7,429 nucleotides of DNA from an uncultured Collinsella sp. (GCA_958436995.1 CAUBMI010000076.1:1-7429); one strand, 5' to 3'. Shown: positions 1 through 6,264, numbered from the stretch's first letter. Translations and numbers: made by a program. Notes: generated by a model from the letters alone, not told the origin.

Positions 1-272
1 GAGAACACGGCGAGCACGCCGAGCAGCATCCGCTTGAACTCAAAGCGCGAGGCAAACACCATAAGCGGCAGCGACAGCAGCATGACGCCCCAGGCATAGA
101 CCGAGATCATGATGCCTGCCTGGGCCTCGGTGAGCGAGAACGACGCGGCGATATCAGTCAGAAGGCCGATGGGCATGAACTCCGACGTGTTGAATACGAA
201 CGCGCAGCAGGCGAGCCCGATAAGCGGGAGCCACTGCTTGAGTGAGATGCCATCTTGTCTTGCCTGAGTCAT
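1..272 (-). CDS. MFS exporter of SotB/DHA1 type, N-terminal part
   Basis: This is the first 90 codons of a gene that runs off the left edge. The product starts MTQARQDGISLKQWLPLIGL and has the layout of TM1 to TM3 of a major facilitator drug or sugar exporter. A hydrophobic TM1 leads into the stretch FNTSEFMPIGLLTDIAASF, then EAQAGIMISVYAWGVMLLSLPLMV, then the positively charged loop FASRFEFKRMLLG (motif A region). The FNTSEFMPIGLL and QAGIM.S.YAW patterns resemble E. coli SotB (YdeA), a sugar/arabinose efflux protein, from memory. The start is ATG at 270-272, preceded by GGAGAGG with a spacer of about 7 bases. It is on the same strand as feoB but probably has its own promoter. Substrate cannot be inferred from this fragment. 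Confidence 0.85.
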   Translation of the reverse strand, partial: MTQARQDGISLKQWLPLIGLACCAFVFNTSEFMPIGLLTDIAASFSLTEAQAGIMISVYAWGVMLLSLPLMVFASRFEFKRMLLGVLAVF

Positions 273-307
273 GTAGGAACCTCTCCGATTGTCCTGAGCG
301 GTGGGCG

Positions 308-337
308 ATTATATAGCAACGGCCCCGCATCCGTCAG
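308..337 (-). promoter_or_regulatory. Candidate sigma70-type promoter of the MFS exporter
   Basis: On the minus strand there is a perfect TATAAT at 308-313. An 18-base spacer separates it from CTGACG at 332-337, which matches the TGAC core of the -35 consensus (4 of 6). Transcription would start near 300, giving a leader of about 28 bases before the ATG at 272 with its GGAGAGG site. The -35 element falls inside the loop of the hairpin at 321-353, so promoter and hairpin share sequence. The -10 is convincing and the -35 only fair. Confidence 0.5.
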
Positions 338-353
338 CAACAGATGCGGGGCC
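321..353 (-). terminator. GC-rich hairpin after feoB, terminator-like
   Basis: The arms are GGCCCCGCATC (321-331) and GATGCGGGGCC (343-353), a perfect 11-bp stem with an 11-base loop. It lies 41 bases past the feoB stop codon, between feoB and the MFS gene, where a transcript end is expected. Neither strand has a clear T tract after the stem, so it is not a canonical intrinsic terminator. It could be factor-dependent or serve as a stabilising 3' end. Confidence 0.55.
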
Positions 354-394
354 GAAATCAACTCGATATGCAGAGGTTGCGTCGTCAATAATAG

Positions 395-2755
395 TTAAGC
401 CAGCCCCAGCAATATGCCCGCCGAATGCACGACAAACGCCACGATCCAGGCGACCGTCACCTGAAACGCGAACACGGCAACGGCATAGCGCGCGCCCAAC
501 TCGCTCTTGACGGCGCCGATGGACGCCACGCAGGGCGGGTACAGCAGCGTAAAGACCAAGAACACGTAGGCGGTAAACGGCGAAAACATGGCTGACAGTG
601 CCGCGGGAGAGGTTGCGCCCAAAAGCACCGTGAGCGTCGAGATGACGCTCTCTTTGGCAATAAGTCCGGTGACGAGCGCCGTGGATGCACGCCAGTCGCC
701 AAAACCGAGCGGGGCCAACACCGGCGCGATGATGCTACCCAGACCGGCAAGCAAGCTTTGCGACTGATCGGCGACCACATTAAAGCGAATGTCGAACGTC
801 TGAAGGAACCAGATGACCACCGTAGCGGCAAAGATAATGGTAAAGGCCTTGGTGATAAAGTCCTTGGCCTTATCCCATGCCAGCATCACCGTCGTCTTGA
901 CGCTCGGCAGGCGGTAGTTGGGAAGCTCCATGATAAACGGTACCGGGTCGCCCTTAAATGCCGTTCGATTGAGCACCAAAGCCGCGATGCAACCGACCGC
1001 AATGCCAATCAGATAGAGCGAGACCATGGCGGGCACCGTCGCCTGCGGGAAAAACGCCCCGCACAGCAGACCGTAGACCGGCAACTTGGCCGAGCAGCTC
1101 ATGAACGGCGTGAGCATAACCGTCATCTTGCGGTCGTGCTCGGACGGCAGCGTGCGGGTCGACATGATAGCCGGCACGGTGCAGCCAAAACCGACGAGCA
1201 TGGGCACGAAGCTGCGGCCCGACAGGCCAAAGCGACGCAGCACCTTATCCATGACAAAGGCAACGCGCGCCATGTAGCCGGAGTCTTCCAGAATGGAGAG
1301 GAACAAGAAAAGCACGACGATAATCGGCAGGAAGGTCAACACACTGCCCACGCCCGTGAGCACGCCGTCGACGGCCAGCGAACGCACCACGTCGTTGGTA
1401 CCGAACGCCTGGAGGCCCGCGTCGGCCGAGGCGATGACGGCAGCGATGCCGTCCTCCATGAGCCCCTGCAACGCCGTGCCGATCACGCCAAACGTCAGCC
1501 AAAAAACGAGGCCCATGATCACCAGAAACGCCGGAATGGCTGTGTAGCGACCTGTCAGGATGCGGTCGATCTTGACGGAGCGCACGTGCTCGCGGCTCTC
1601 GTGCGGCTTGACGACGCAATGCCCGCACACGTCGCCGATAAAGCTAAAGCGCATGTCGGCCAGTGCGGACAGACGGTCGGTGCCTGCCTCGCCCTCCATC
1701 TGGGTAATGATGTGCTCGATAGCGTCGAGTTCGTTGCGGTCGAGATGAAGCGCCTCGGTTACCAGCTCGTCGCCCTCGACCAGTTTGGTCGCTGCGAAAC
1801 GCACCGGAATATGCGCCGTCGCGGCATGGTCCTCGATAAGGTTGGCGATGCCGTGGATGCAGCGATGCAGCGCGCCGCCGTCCGGGCCATCGGGCGCGCA
1901 GAAGTCCAGGCGACCGGGACGCTCGCGGAACCGCGCCACGTGCAGAGCGTGTTCCACCAGCTCACCGATGCCCTCGTTGCGGGCGGCGCTAATGGGGACA
2001 ACAGGCACGCCCAACAGGCTCTCGAGCAGGTTGACGTCCACGGCGCCGCCGTTGGCCGTCACCTCGTCCATCATGTTGAGCGCGATGACCATGGGGCGAT
2101 CGAGCTCCATAAGCTGCAGCGTCAGGTACAGGTTGCGCTCGATATTGGTGGCGTCGATGATATCGATGATGGCGTCCGGGCGCTCGTCGAGGATGAACTG
2201 ACGGCTCACGACCTCTTCGCCTGTGTACGGCGACAGCGAATAAATACCGGGCAGGTCGGTAACGCTCGCCTCGGGGTGGTTGCGGATGGTGCCGTCCTTG
2301 CGGTCGACCGTTACGCCGGGAAAGTTACCAACGTGCTGGTTGGAACCCGTAAGCTGGTTGAACAGTGTGGTCTTACCGCAGTTTTGGTTGCCGGCGAGGG
2401 CAAAATGCAGCGGCGCGCCCTCGGGCACGGCCGTCTTGGCAGCACGGGGCGAATACGTCCCCTCGCCGAGTGCCGGATGCTCCGTCATGCCGATTGCGGC
2501 GTTAACGCGCGGGCCGGCATCGGTGTCGTGCACGTCCACGAGCTCAATGCGTGCGGCATCGTCCTTGCGCAGTGTCAACTCGTAGCCACGCAGACGGATC
2601 TCGAGCGGATCTCCCATAGGGGCGTATTTCATCATGGTGACTTCGGTGCCCGGCGTTAGGCCCATGTCCAAAATATGCTGTCGGAGCGCCTGATCGTCGG
2701 ATGTCACCGATGCGACAACGGCGTCCTTTCCAATCTCGAGTGTATCGAGCTTCAC
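395..2755 (-). CDS. feoB: Ferrous iron transporter, FeoA-FeoB fusion
   Basis: This inner-membrane ferrous iron importer has 786 residues. Residues 1-73 form a FeoA-like SH3-type domain (LRQHILDMGLTPGTEV, then IRLRGYELTLRKDDA). A linker follows, then the FeoB G domain: G1 GNQNCGKTT (122-130), switch I Thr148 in VGNFPGVTVDR, G3 DLPG (167-170), G4 NMMD (227-230) and G5 SAA (256-258). A helical cytoplasmic domain spans about 280-390. The membrane part carries the Gate motifs GFGCTVPAIMSTR (522-534) and LTPFMSCSAKLPVYG (548-562), then GLIAKESVISTL (697-708) and LLYPPCVASIGAVKSELG (737-754). Cysteines in these motifs (525, 554, 742) are typical of the family. The start is GTG, chosen because AAAGG lies 8 bases upstream. 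No separate feoA is visible in the window; the fused domain probably replaces it. Confidence 0.96.
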   Translation of the reverse strand: MKLDTLEIGKDAVVASVTSDDQALRQHILDMGLTPGTEVTMMKYAPMGDPLEIRLRGYELTLRKDDAARIELVDVHDTDAGPRVNAAIGMTEHPALGEGTYSPRAAKTAVPEGAPLHFALAGNQNCGKTTLFNQLTGSNQHVGNFPGVTVDRKDGTIRNHPEASVTDLPGIYSLSPYTGEEVVSRQFILDERPDAIIDIIDATNIERNLYLTLQLMELDRPMVIALNMMDEVTANGGAVDVNLLESLLGVPVVPISAARNEGIGELVEHALHVARFRERPGRLDFCAPDGPDGGALHRCIHGIANLIEDHAATAHIPVRFAATKLVEGDELVTEALHLDRNELDAIEHIITQMEGEAGTDRLSALADMRFSFIGDVCGHCVVKPHESREHVRSVKIDRILTGRYTAIPAFLVIMGLVFWLTFGVIGTALQGLMEDGIAAVIASADAGLQAFGTNDVVRSLAVDGVLTGVGSVLTFLPIIVVLFLFLSILEDSGYMARVAFVMDKVLRRFGLSGRSFVPMLVGFGCTVPAIMSTRTLPSEHDRKMTVMLTPFMSCSAKLPVYGLLCGAFFPQATVPAMVSLYLIGIAVGCIAALVLNRTAFKGDPVPFIMELPNYRLPSVKTTVMLAWDKAKDFITKAFTIIFAATVVIWFLQTFDIRFNVVADQSQSLLAGLGSIIAPVLAPLGFGDWRASTALVTGLIAKESVISTLTVLLGATSPAALSAMFSPFTAYVFLVFTLLYPPCVASIGAVKSELGARYAVAVFAFQVTVAWIVAFVVHSAGILLGLA

Positions 2756-2778
2756 GCGCTCATCCTTTCGTTAGACGC

Positions 2779-2851
2779 GGTTAACCGTTTACCGGGGCTA
2801 ACCAACTCGTAACGACAAATGATAGCGCTCTGAACTATTTTATAAAGTCAA
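2779..2851 (-). promoter_or_regulatory. Region upstream of feoB, possible promoter and metal-regulator half-sites
   Basis: The 121 bases between feoB and the upstream small gene are AT-rich towards the distal end. On the minus strand there is TTGACT (2846-2851) and a TATCAT (2819-2824), but they are 21 bases apart, longer than usual, so the promoter is uncertain. Nearer feoB are two similar motifs: TTGGTTAGCC (minus, 2796-2805) and ACGGTTAACC (minus, 2779-2788). The first matches 9 of 10 positions of a half-site of the DtxR/IdeR iron box as I remember it. The second contains the perfect palindrome CGGTTAACCG. No full 19-bp iron box is present. Iron-dependent control is inferred from the gene, not shown. 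Confidence 0.3.
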
Positions 2852-2876
2852 ATACCGATGTTTACCTGCGCAAACT

Positions 2877-3197
2877 TTATGCGGTGCGCCCCGAAAGCTC
2901 TTTGCGCATACCGCTCAGCGAGATCGAAACGGAACCCGACCGCGCGGTAGCGGTGAGTCGATCACCCTCGACCGACCCCGTGCATGTAAAGGGCGCCTTG
3001 CCCATCAAGACGTGGGAGATAGTACCCGAGAGCTCAAAGAAATCGCCCTCAGCGCGGGCACTCGAGAGAGCGATATTGAGACCCCTGACGTTTAGTGCTG
3101 CCCTGAGCGCGCCGTTCACCCCATGTGCAAACGTCACCTCGCCGCGTTTACTCCCCACCGGCGTCTGGGCCGAAACCACATACGTACCCTCAAGCAT
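2877..3197 (-). CDS. Small beta-rich protein of unknown function (106 aa)
   Basis: The product starts MLEGTYVVSAQTPVGSKRGE and ends near LSGMRKELSGRTA. I chose the ATG at 3195-3197 because AGGAGG lies 4 bases before it. An in-frame start 12 codons upstream (3233) has no such site and would place the ribosome site inside the gene. The sequence has no signal peptide or membrane segment. It alternates short hydrophobic strands with G-D/E-G turns: GTYVVSAQTPVG, GALRAALNVRG, GDFFELSGTIS, FTCTGSVEGDRLTATARSG, SVSISLSG. This pattern suggests two related halves of a small beta barrel or sandwich. Proteins of this general look occur in gut anaerobes, sometimes beside flavin-dependent reductases, but I cannot name a function. 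It lies 121 bp upstream of feoB on the same strand, with no overlap, so co-transcription is possible but not shown. Confidence 0.75.
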   Translation of the reverse strand: MLEGTYVVSAQTPVGSKRGEVTFAHGVNGALRAALNVRGLNIALSSARAEGDFFELSGTISHVLMGKAPFTCTGSVEGDRLTATARSGSVSISLSGMRKELSGRTA

Positions 3198-3201
3198 GGC
3201 T

Positions 3202-3207
3202 CCTCCT
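3202..3207 (-). promoter_or_regulatory. Shine-Dalgarno site that fixes the start of the 106-aa protein
   Basis: The minus strand reads AGAGGAGGAGCC directly before the ATG at 3195-3197. The AGGAGG core is 4 bases from the start codon. It is the strongest site in the neighbourhood and argues against the longer reading frame starting at 3233. Confidence 0.75.
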
Positions 3208-3363
3208 CTGAGTAGGCTTTTTGAAATGGCCATCTAGTCTACTTTGTTGCGAGACGGCTTGCCCAGAAACCGCGAGCACACAATGACGTTCAATCAACAG
3301 ATTGCTGCAAGGGGAACAAGCGTGCAAGGGGGACAGATTACTTTTGACACCATTTGCGCCAAC

Positions 3364-3422
3364 GGACGGGATGCGGAGCGACGACCGTGCAGGTGGATTC
3401 CGGATCGTCGCTTCCTCCGTCC
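3364..3422. repeat. Long imperfect inverted repeat in the non-coding stretch 3198-3430
   Basis: The left arm GGACGG (3364-3369) plus GGAGCGACGA (3375-3384) can pair with TCGTCGCTTCC (3405-3415) plus CCGTCC (3417-3422). This gives about 16 pairs with a one-base bulge, a small internal loop and a loop of about 20 bases. No T tract follows on either strand, so it is not an obvious terminator. The rest of 3198-3430 has no convincing gene: the short frames crossing it lack ribosome sites and recognisable protein character. Just to the left, around 3326-3350, is a run reading AAGGGGGACAGATTACTTTT. It recalls the REP sequences linked to IS200-like (RAYT) transposases, but that link is only from memory. 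Confidence 0.4.
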
Positions 3423-3430
3423 CCCAGCGA

Positions 3431-3503
3431 ATCAAAACGAAGTTGCGGTGGAATAGTTCCTGTTTGAAGCTTTAACCAGCAAAAACAGAAACTATTTCAC
3501 CGC
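3431..3503. repeat. Palindromic repeat element, copy 1
   Basis: The arms GCGGTGGAATAGTTCCTGTTT (3445-3465) and its near complement (3483-3503) form 21 pairs with two mismatches around a 17-base loop (3466-3482). A left flank, ATCAAAACGAAGTT (3431-3444), is shared with the second copy at 7246-7319. Direct alignment of the 59-bp palindromes gives 37 of 42 identical arm positions but only 4 of 17 loop positions. With one copy inverted the loop matches at 11 of 17. It is intergenic, nine bases from the arcD terminator. I infer a dispersed, non-coding element of REP or small MITE type; no transposase is present. Confidence 0.75.
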
Positions 3504-3511
3504 AGCTGCAA

Positions 3512-3549
3512 AAGCCCGCGCTGGCAACAAATGTCACCTTCGCGGGCTT
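3512..3549 (-). terminator. Intrinsic terminator downstream of arcD
   Basis: On the minus strand AAGCCCGCG pairs perfectly with CGCGGGCTT (9 bp; positions 3541-3549 and 3512-3520), and TTTT follows at once, extending the stem's last two T residues. The 20-base loop may close further through a short inner stem. It lies 113 bases beyond the arcD stop codon on the arcD strand. Between the two (3550-3662) I see only a small hairpin, GACAT-GCG-ATGTC at 3613-3625, without a T tract. Confidence 0.7.
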
Positions 3550-3662
3550 GGTGGGCGCTCACAATGGCACGTTATTGAGACCCACATCAGTTATGGAATT
3601 CCGAACAGCACCGACATGCGATGTCTCCGTCGGCATACCAAGCAATGAAGCTCACCCTAGCC

Positions 3663-5126
3663 TTAGACGATCGGCGCGATGCCGGCAAAGTGCAGATACA
3701 GCGAGATGGCCGCCACGACAATGACCACTGCCGCGATCAGCTTGTCGTGCAGATGCGGGAGCACCTGCTTGCCGCGGCCTCGCTCGCCCGCAATATAGAC
3801 GGGGATGGCCGGAGCAAAAAGGATCGTCGTGATCATGACGCCCTGGAGGCCCGTCGACCACACCAGGAACAGCGTGTAGATAAAGCCGAGCGTACCGAAG
3901 AAGCGTGCTTTGCCGACACTCGGCGCATGCGGTCCGTCCAGATGCTCGTTCTTCCAGCCAATCACCATGTAGTAAGCAGCCGAGCAAACATAGGGAACCA
4001 AGATCGTGTTGACCGCGCAGCTGTAGAAGAACTGGTAGGTGCTCGCCGCTACATACGACACAATCAGGAAAAGCTGCGTGATGCCGGAGCTCACAAGAAC
4101 CGTTACCACCGGGGCGTCATGCTTGTTTGTCATAGCAAACGCCAGCGGGAAGGAGCCCTGACGTGCAGCCTCGAACGGCGTCTCGGATGCAATGATGACG
4201 TAGCCCAGCATCGCACCGACCAGCGAGAGAATAACGCCAAGGTTTACGATGGCTGCACCAACCGGACCGATTGCGCACTCAAGAATTCCCGCCATGGAGG
4301 GCGTTGCAAGTTGTGCCATCTCCTCGCGCGGCATAATGCCGAGCGACAGCATCGAGATAATCAGATACAGCGTAAACACGGCTGCAAATCCAAGCGCCGT
4401 CGAACGACCGACGTCGCGCACATACTTTGCACGGCCCGAAATGACGACAGCGCCTTCGATACCCGTAAAGACCCAGACAAGGGCAATCATGGTCGAGACA
4501 ACCTGCTCACCAAAACCGGGGCCAGCCGGCTCTCCCCAGAAGTTGTCCATAAAGATATCGACGTTGAACTTACCCAGGAGCACAATGCTCAGCACAAAGA
4601 GCCCCAGCGGCACCAGCTTCGCCAAGGTGACGATCGTGTTGATGCCGGCAGCTTCCTTAACGCCGCGAAGCACGAGAGCGGTTAGGAACCACAAAAACAC
4701 GCTGGCGCAGACGATGGAAAGCATATTGTTGCCCGTACCGAACGCAGGGAAGAAATAGCCCAGCGCGCTAAACAGCAAGAGCGCAAAGCTCACATTGGAA
4801 AGACATGCGCTGATCCAGTAGCCCCAAGCGGAGTTGAATCCAACGTAATCGCCAAAACCGGCCGCAGCGTATGCATAGATGCCGCCAGTCAGGTCGGGAC
4901 GAGCCTGAGACAAACCGTTGAACACCATCATCAGCGCAAAGACGCCAATGAAGCAAATTCCCCACGAGACGATAACGGCGCCGGTATTGGCTCCGCCTGC
5001 CGCCATATCGCCGGCAAGAGAAAAGATGCCGCCGCAAATGCTCGCAGTGATGACCATCATGGTCAGTCGAAAGAGATCCAGACCATTGGGGTCGATAATC
5101 TCGTCGTTACAAGTTTTAGAGGCCAT
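3663..5126 (-). CDS. arcD: Arginine/ornithine-type amino acid antiporter (APC superfamily)
   Basis: The product is a 487-residue inner-membrane exchanger of the basic amino acid/polyamine antiporter family, with about 12 to 13 predicted membrane segments. TM1 contains the unwound-helix motif SICGGIFSL (29-37). The central run GGIYAYAAAGFGDYVGFNSA (81-100), followed by WGYWISACLSNVS and LRGVKEAAGINT (153-164), is the ArcD signature. TM6 carries TGIEGAVVISGRAK (221-234). ArcD normally swaps arginine for ornithine in the arginine deiminase pathway. Here the adjacent enzyme is a DDAH-type hydrolase, so citrulline or a methylated arginine may be involved; that is inference. The ATG at 5124-5126 is preferred over a TTG at 5144 because GAGGGGGT sits 8 bases upstream. 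The gene follows ddaH by 107 bases, separated by a hairpin, and is probably part of the same transcript. Confidence 0.88.
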   Translation of the reverse strand: MASKTCNDEIIDPNGLDLFRLTMMVITASICGGIFSLAGDMAAGGANTGAVIVSWGICFIGVFALMMVFNGLSQARPDLTGGIYAYAAAGFGDYVGFNSAWGYWISACLSNVSFALLLFSALGYFFPAFGTGNNMLSIVCASVFLWFLTALVLRGVKEAAGINTIVTLAKLVPLGLFVLSIVLLGKFNVDIFMDNFWGEPAGPGFGEQVVSTMIALVWVFTGIEGAVVISGRAKYVRDVGRSTALGFAAVFTLYLIISMLSLGIMPREEMAQLATPSMAGILECAIGPVGAAIVNLGVILSLVGAMLGYVIIASETPFEAARQGSFPLAFAMTNKHDAPVVTVLVSSGITQLFLIVSYVAASTYQFFYSCAVNTILVPYVCSAAYYMVIGWKNEHLDGPHAPSVGKARFFGTLGFIYTLFLVWSTGLQGVMITTILFAPAIPVYIAGERGRGKQVLPHLHDKLIAAVVIVVAAISLYLHFAGIAPIV

Positions 5127-5134
5127 ATATGTGC

Positions 5135-5142
5135 ACCCCCTC
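5135..5142 (-). promoter_or_regulatory. Shine-Dalgarno site that fixes the arcD start
   Basis: The minus strand reads GAGGGGGT with eight bases to the ATG at 5124-5126. It overlaps the first codons of the longer alternative frame (TTG at 5144), which has no site of its own. This supports the 487-residue product. Confidence 0.65.
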
Positions 5143-5161
5143 AATCAAATAACCGCATAAA

Positions 5162-5198
5162 GATGGCCCGGACGTCCCGAATCGGGTGCCGGGCCATC
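5162..5198 (-). terminator. Strong hairpin between ddaH and arcD, terminator or attenuator
   Basis: The arms GATGGCCCGG (5162-5171) and CCGGGCCATC (5189-5198) pair perfectly over 10 bp. The enclosed loop holds a second small stem, CCCG-AAT-CGGG. On the minus strand the stem is followed by TTTAT, a weak T tract. It starts 35 bases after the ddaH stop and ends 35 bases before the arcD start. That leaves little room for a separate arcD promoter. It probably lowers arcD expression relative to ddaH through partial termination, or marks an RNA processing or stabilising site. Confidence 0.6.
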
Positions 5199-5233
5199 GG
5201 TCAAGCGATTATTAAGCTAGTACAGCGACCGCT

Positions 5234-6010
5234 TTAGAAGCGCAGCGACAGGCAAGAGAGGCCACCGTCGACCTTGCGATACTCGGAGGTGTCGACAACG
5301 AGCGTCTTGTAGCCCAGATCCTGCACGGCCTTGAGCACGGTCGGATAGCCCTCGGCAACGATAACCGTACCGTTGACCCATATGCAGTTGGCGCCATAGG
5401 CCTCGTCCTCGGGCACGACGATCTTGTTGTACTGGGCAAAATCGGGCTTATCGATGAACTCACCGGAGACGAGCATGTTGTTGTCCTCGATGTAGTTGAC
5501 GCCCGTCTTGAGGTGCAGGACCTCCTCCAGCGGAACCTCGGAACCCTCGAGGCCCCAGCCCTCGAGAATCTCGCAGAACTGGCGGATGCCCTCTTCGTTG
5601 GTGCGGGCAGAGCGACCGACGTAGAAATGGTCGCCGACCATCATGACGTCGCCACCGTCGAGCGTGCCGGGAGAAACAATGTGCTTCACATGCTCGTCGT
5701 CAAAGAAGCGACGGACGACCGGCTCGATCTCGTCCTTCTCGCCGTTGCGGCTGTCGGCACCGGGGTTGGTAATGATGGCGCCGCAGCGAGTAATAACGGC
5801 CGGATCCTCGACGAAGCAGCTATCGGGATACTGCTCCAACGCCGGCAGCACTGACACGTCAACGCCGCACTGCTCGAGCGCGTGCTCGTAATCGTAGTGC
5901 TCCTCGATAGCGCGCTCGTAGATGGGCTGACCAAGCTCGGGGGCGCTCGTGATGCCATTGCTCAGGGACTTGCCGGGACGACGGATGATGACGTGGCTGA
6001 ACTTGGTCAT
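5234..6010 (-). CDS. ddaH: Dimethylarginine dimethylaminohydrolase (DDAH) family enzyme
   Basis: The 258-residue product belongs to the guanidino-group-modifying (pentein) superfamily. DDAH hydrolyses N-omega-methylated arginines to citrulline and (di)methylamine in the cytosol. Its length fits bacterial DDAH (about 255) and not arginine deiminase (over 400). Family motifs appear in order: YPDSCFVEDPAVI (61-73) for guanidinium binding, GTLDGGDVM (115-123) with acidic Asp118, VLHLKTGVNYI (164-174) with catalytic His166, and KVDGGLSCLSLRF (246-258) with the nucleophile Cys253 close to the C terminus. All triad positions are intact. Aspartate, rather than glutamate, at 118 resembles mammalian DDAH as I recall. 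The ATG is preceded by AAGGAGG with a 6-base spacer. It is the first gene of a probable ddaH-arcD unit and is divergent from a GntR regulator. Activity on another guanidino compound, including arginine, cannot be excluded. Confidence 0.87.
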   Translation of the reverse strand: MTKFSHVIIRRPGKSLSNGITSAPELGQPIYERAIEEHYDYEHALEQCGVDVSVLPALEQYPDSCFVEDPAVITRCGAIITNPGADSRNGEKDEIEPVVRRFFDDEHVKHIVSPGTLDGGDVMMVGDHFYVGRSARTNEEGIRQFCEILEGWGLEGSEVPLEEVLHLKTGVNYIEDNNMLVSGEFIDKPDFAQYNKIVVPEDEAYGANCIWVNGTVIVAEGYPTVLKAVQDLGYKTLVVDTSEYRKVDGGLSCLSLRF

Positions 6011-6078
6011 GATGATCCTCCTTGGATCTCTTAGCGAAGAGCGGACTTCCTTGCGCCCGCCTTCCTTTCGATGGCTTT

Positions 6079-6107
6079 ATCTTATGGTGTCTTTACTGTT
6101 TTGTATA
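6079..6107 (-). promoter_or_regulatory. Candidate ddaH promoter
   Basis: On the minus strand TATACA (6102-6107) and TAAGAT (6079-6084) are separated by 17 bases, each matching 4 of 6 consensus positions. The leader would be about 60 bases. The -35 element overlaps the palindromic operator candidate, which would suit repression. Neither hexamer is strong, so the exact placement is tentative. Confidence 0.35.
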
Positions 6108-6118
6108 TTGTATACAAT
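6102..6118. promoter_or_regulatory. Candidate GntR/FCD operator, two overlapping palindromes
   Basis: ATTGTATACAAT (6107-6118) is a perfect 12-bp palindrome. TGTATA-TTG-TATACA (6102-6116) is a second perfect inverted repeat sharing most of the same bases. FCD-type GntR proteins typically bind short palindromes of the form TNGTNNNACNA or TTGTATACAA. The site is in the shared intergenic region, about 150 bases before gntR and 92 bases before ddaH. Binding by the neighbouring regulator is inferred. Confidence 0.6.
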
Positions 6119-6193
6119 CCTGAACGGTAGATATTTCTCGGTGAACGTATTTTTGCTTCCTAGGGTCAGGTAGCGCGATTTAGCTGCTCGTTC

Positions 6194-6199
6194 TATAAT
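6194..6199 (+). promoter_or_regulatory. Candidate -10 element of the GntR regulator gene
   Basis: A perfect TATAAT is centred about 68 bases before the gene's ATG, giving a leader of roughly 60 bases. I could not find a good -35 hexamer at 16 to 18 bases upstream (the region reads TAGCGC), nor an extended -10 TG. The promoter may therefore be weak or activator-dependent. Confidence 0.4.
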
Positions 6200-6239
6200 C
6201 CAATTAGCCTATTCAAACCAAACGTATTTAAATTTGAAA

Positions 6240-6258
6240 ATATACAGTTAAGGTATAT
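6240..6258 (+). promoter_or_regulatory. Inverted repeat covering the ribosome site of the GntR gene
   Basis: ATATAC (6240-6245) and GTATAT (6253-6258) form a perfect 6-bp inverted repeat around AGTTAAG. The loop and first base of the right arm contain the only Shine-Dalgarno-like bases (AAGG, 6250-6253), 11 bases before the ATG. It could be a second operator for autoregulation or an RNA hairpin that limits translation. The site decides nothing about the start itself, which is set by protein alignment. Confidence 0.4.
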
Positions 6259-6264
6259 AAGCTC

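Noticed and set aside
758..2659. A 633-codon open frame on the plus strand opposite feoB
   Set aside because: It lies wholly antisense to a clearly recognised feoB. The product is rich in R, H, D, Q and A, as expected for an antisense frame of GC-rich codons, and shows no family motif.
2752..2763. A three-codon leader frame (ATG AGC GCG TGA) overlapping the feoB GTG start
   Set aside because: The AAAGG site touches its ATG with no spacer but is correctly spaced (8 bases) for the GTG. It is probably a chance frame.
2832..2840. GAACTATTT, a 9-base match to one arm of the palindromic element
   Set aside because: There is no second arm or flank nearby, and a single 9-base match in a window of this size has a fair chance of being coincidence.
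3190..3435. An 81-codon minus-strand frame upstream of the small 106-aa gene
   Set aside because: It has no ribosome site, it overlaps the start of the better-supported gene and the hairpin at 3364-3422, and its composition has no protein-like pattern.
3621..4685. A 354-codon open frame on the plus strand opposite arcD
   Set aside because: It overlaps the well-supported arcD on the other strand. Its product is hydrophilic and low in recognisable order, which is typical of a shadow frame.
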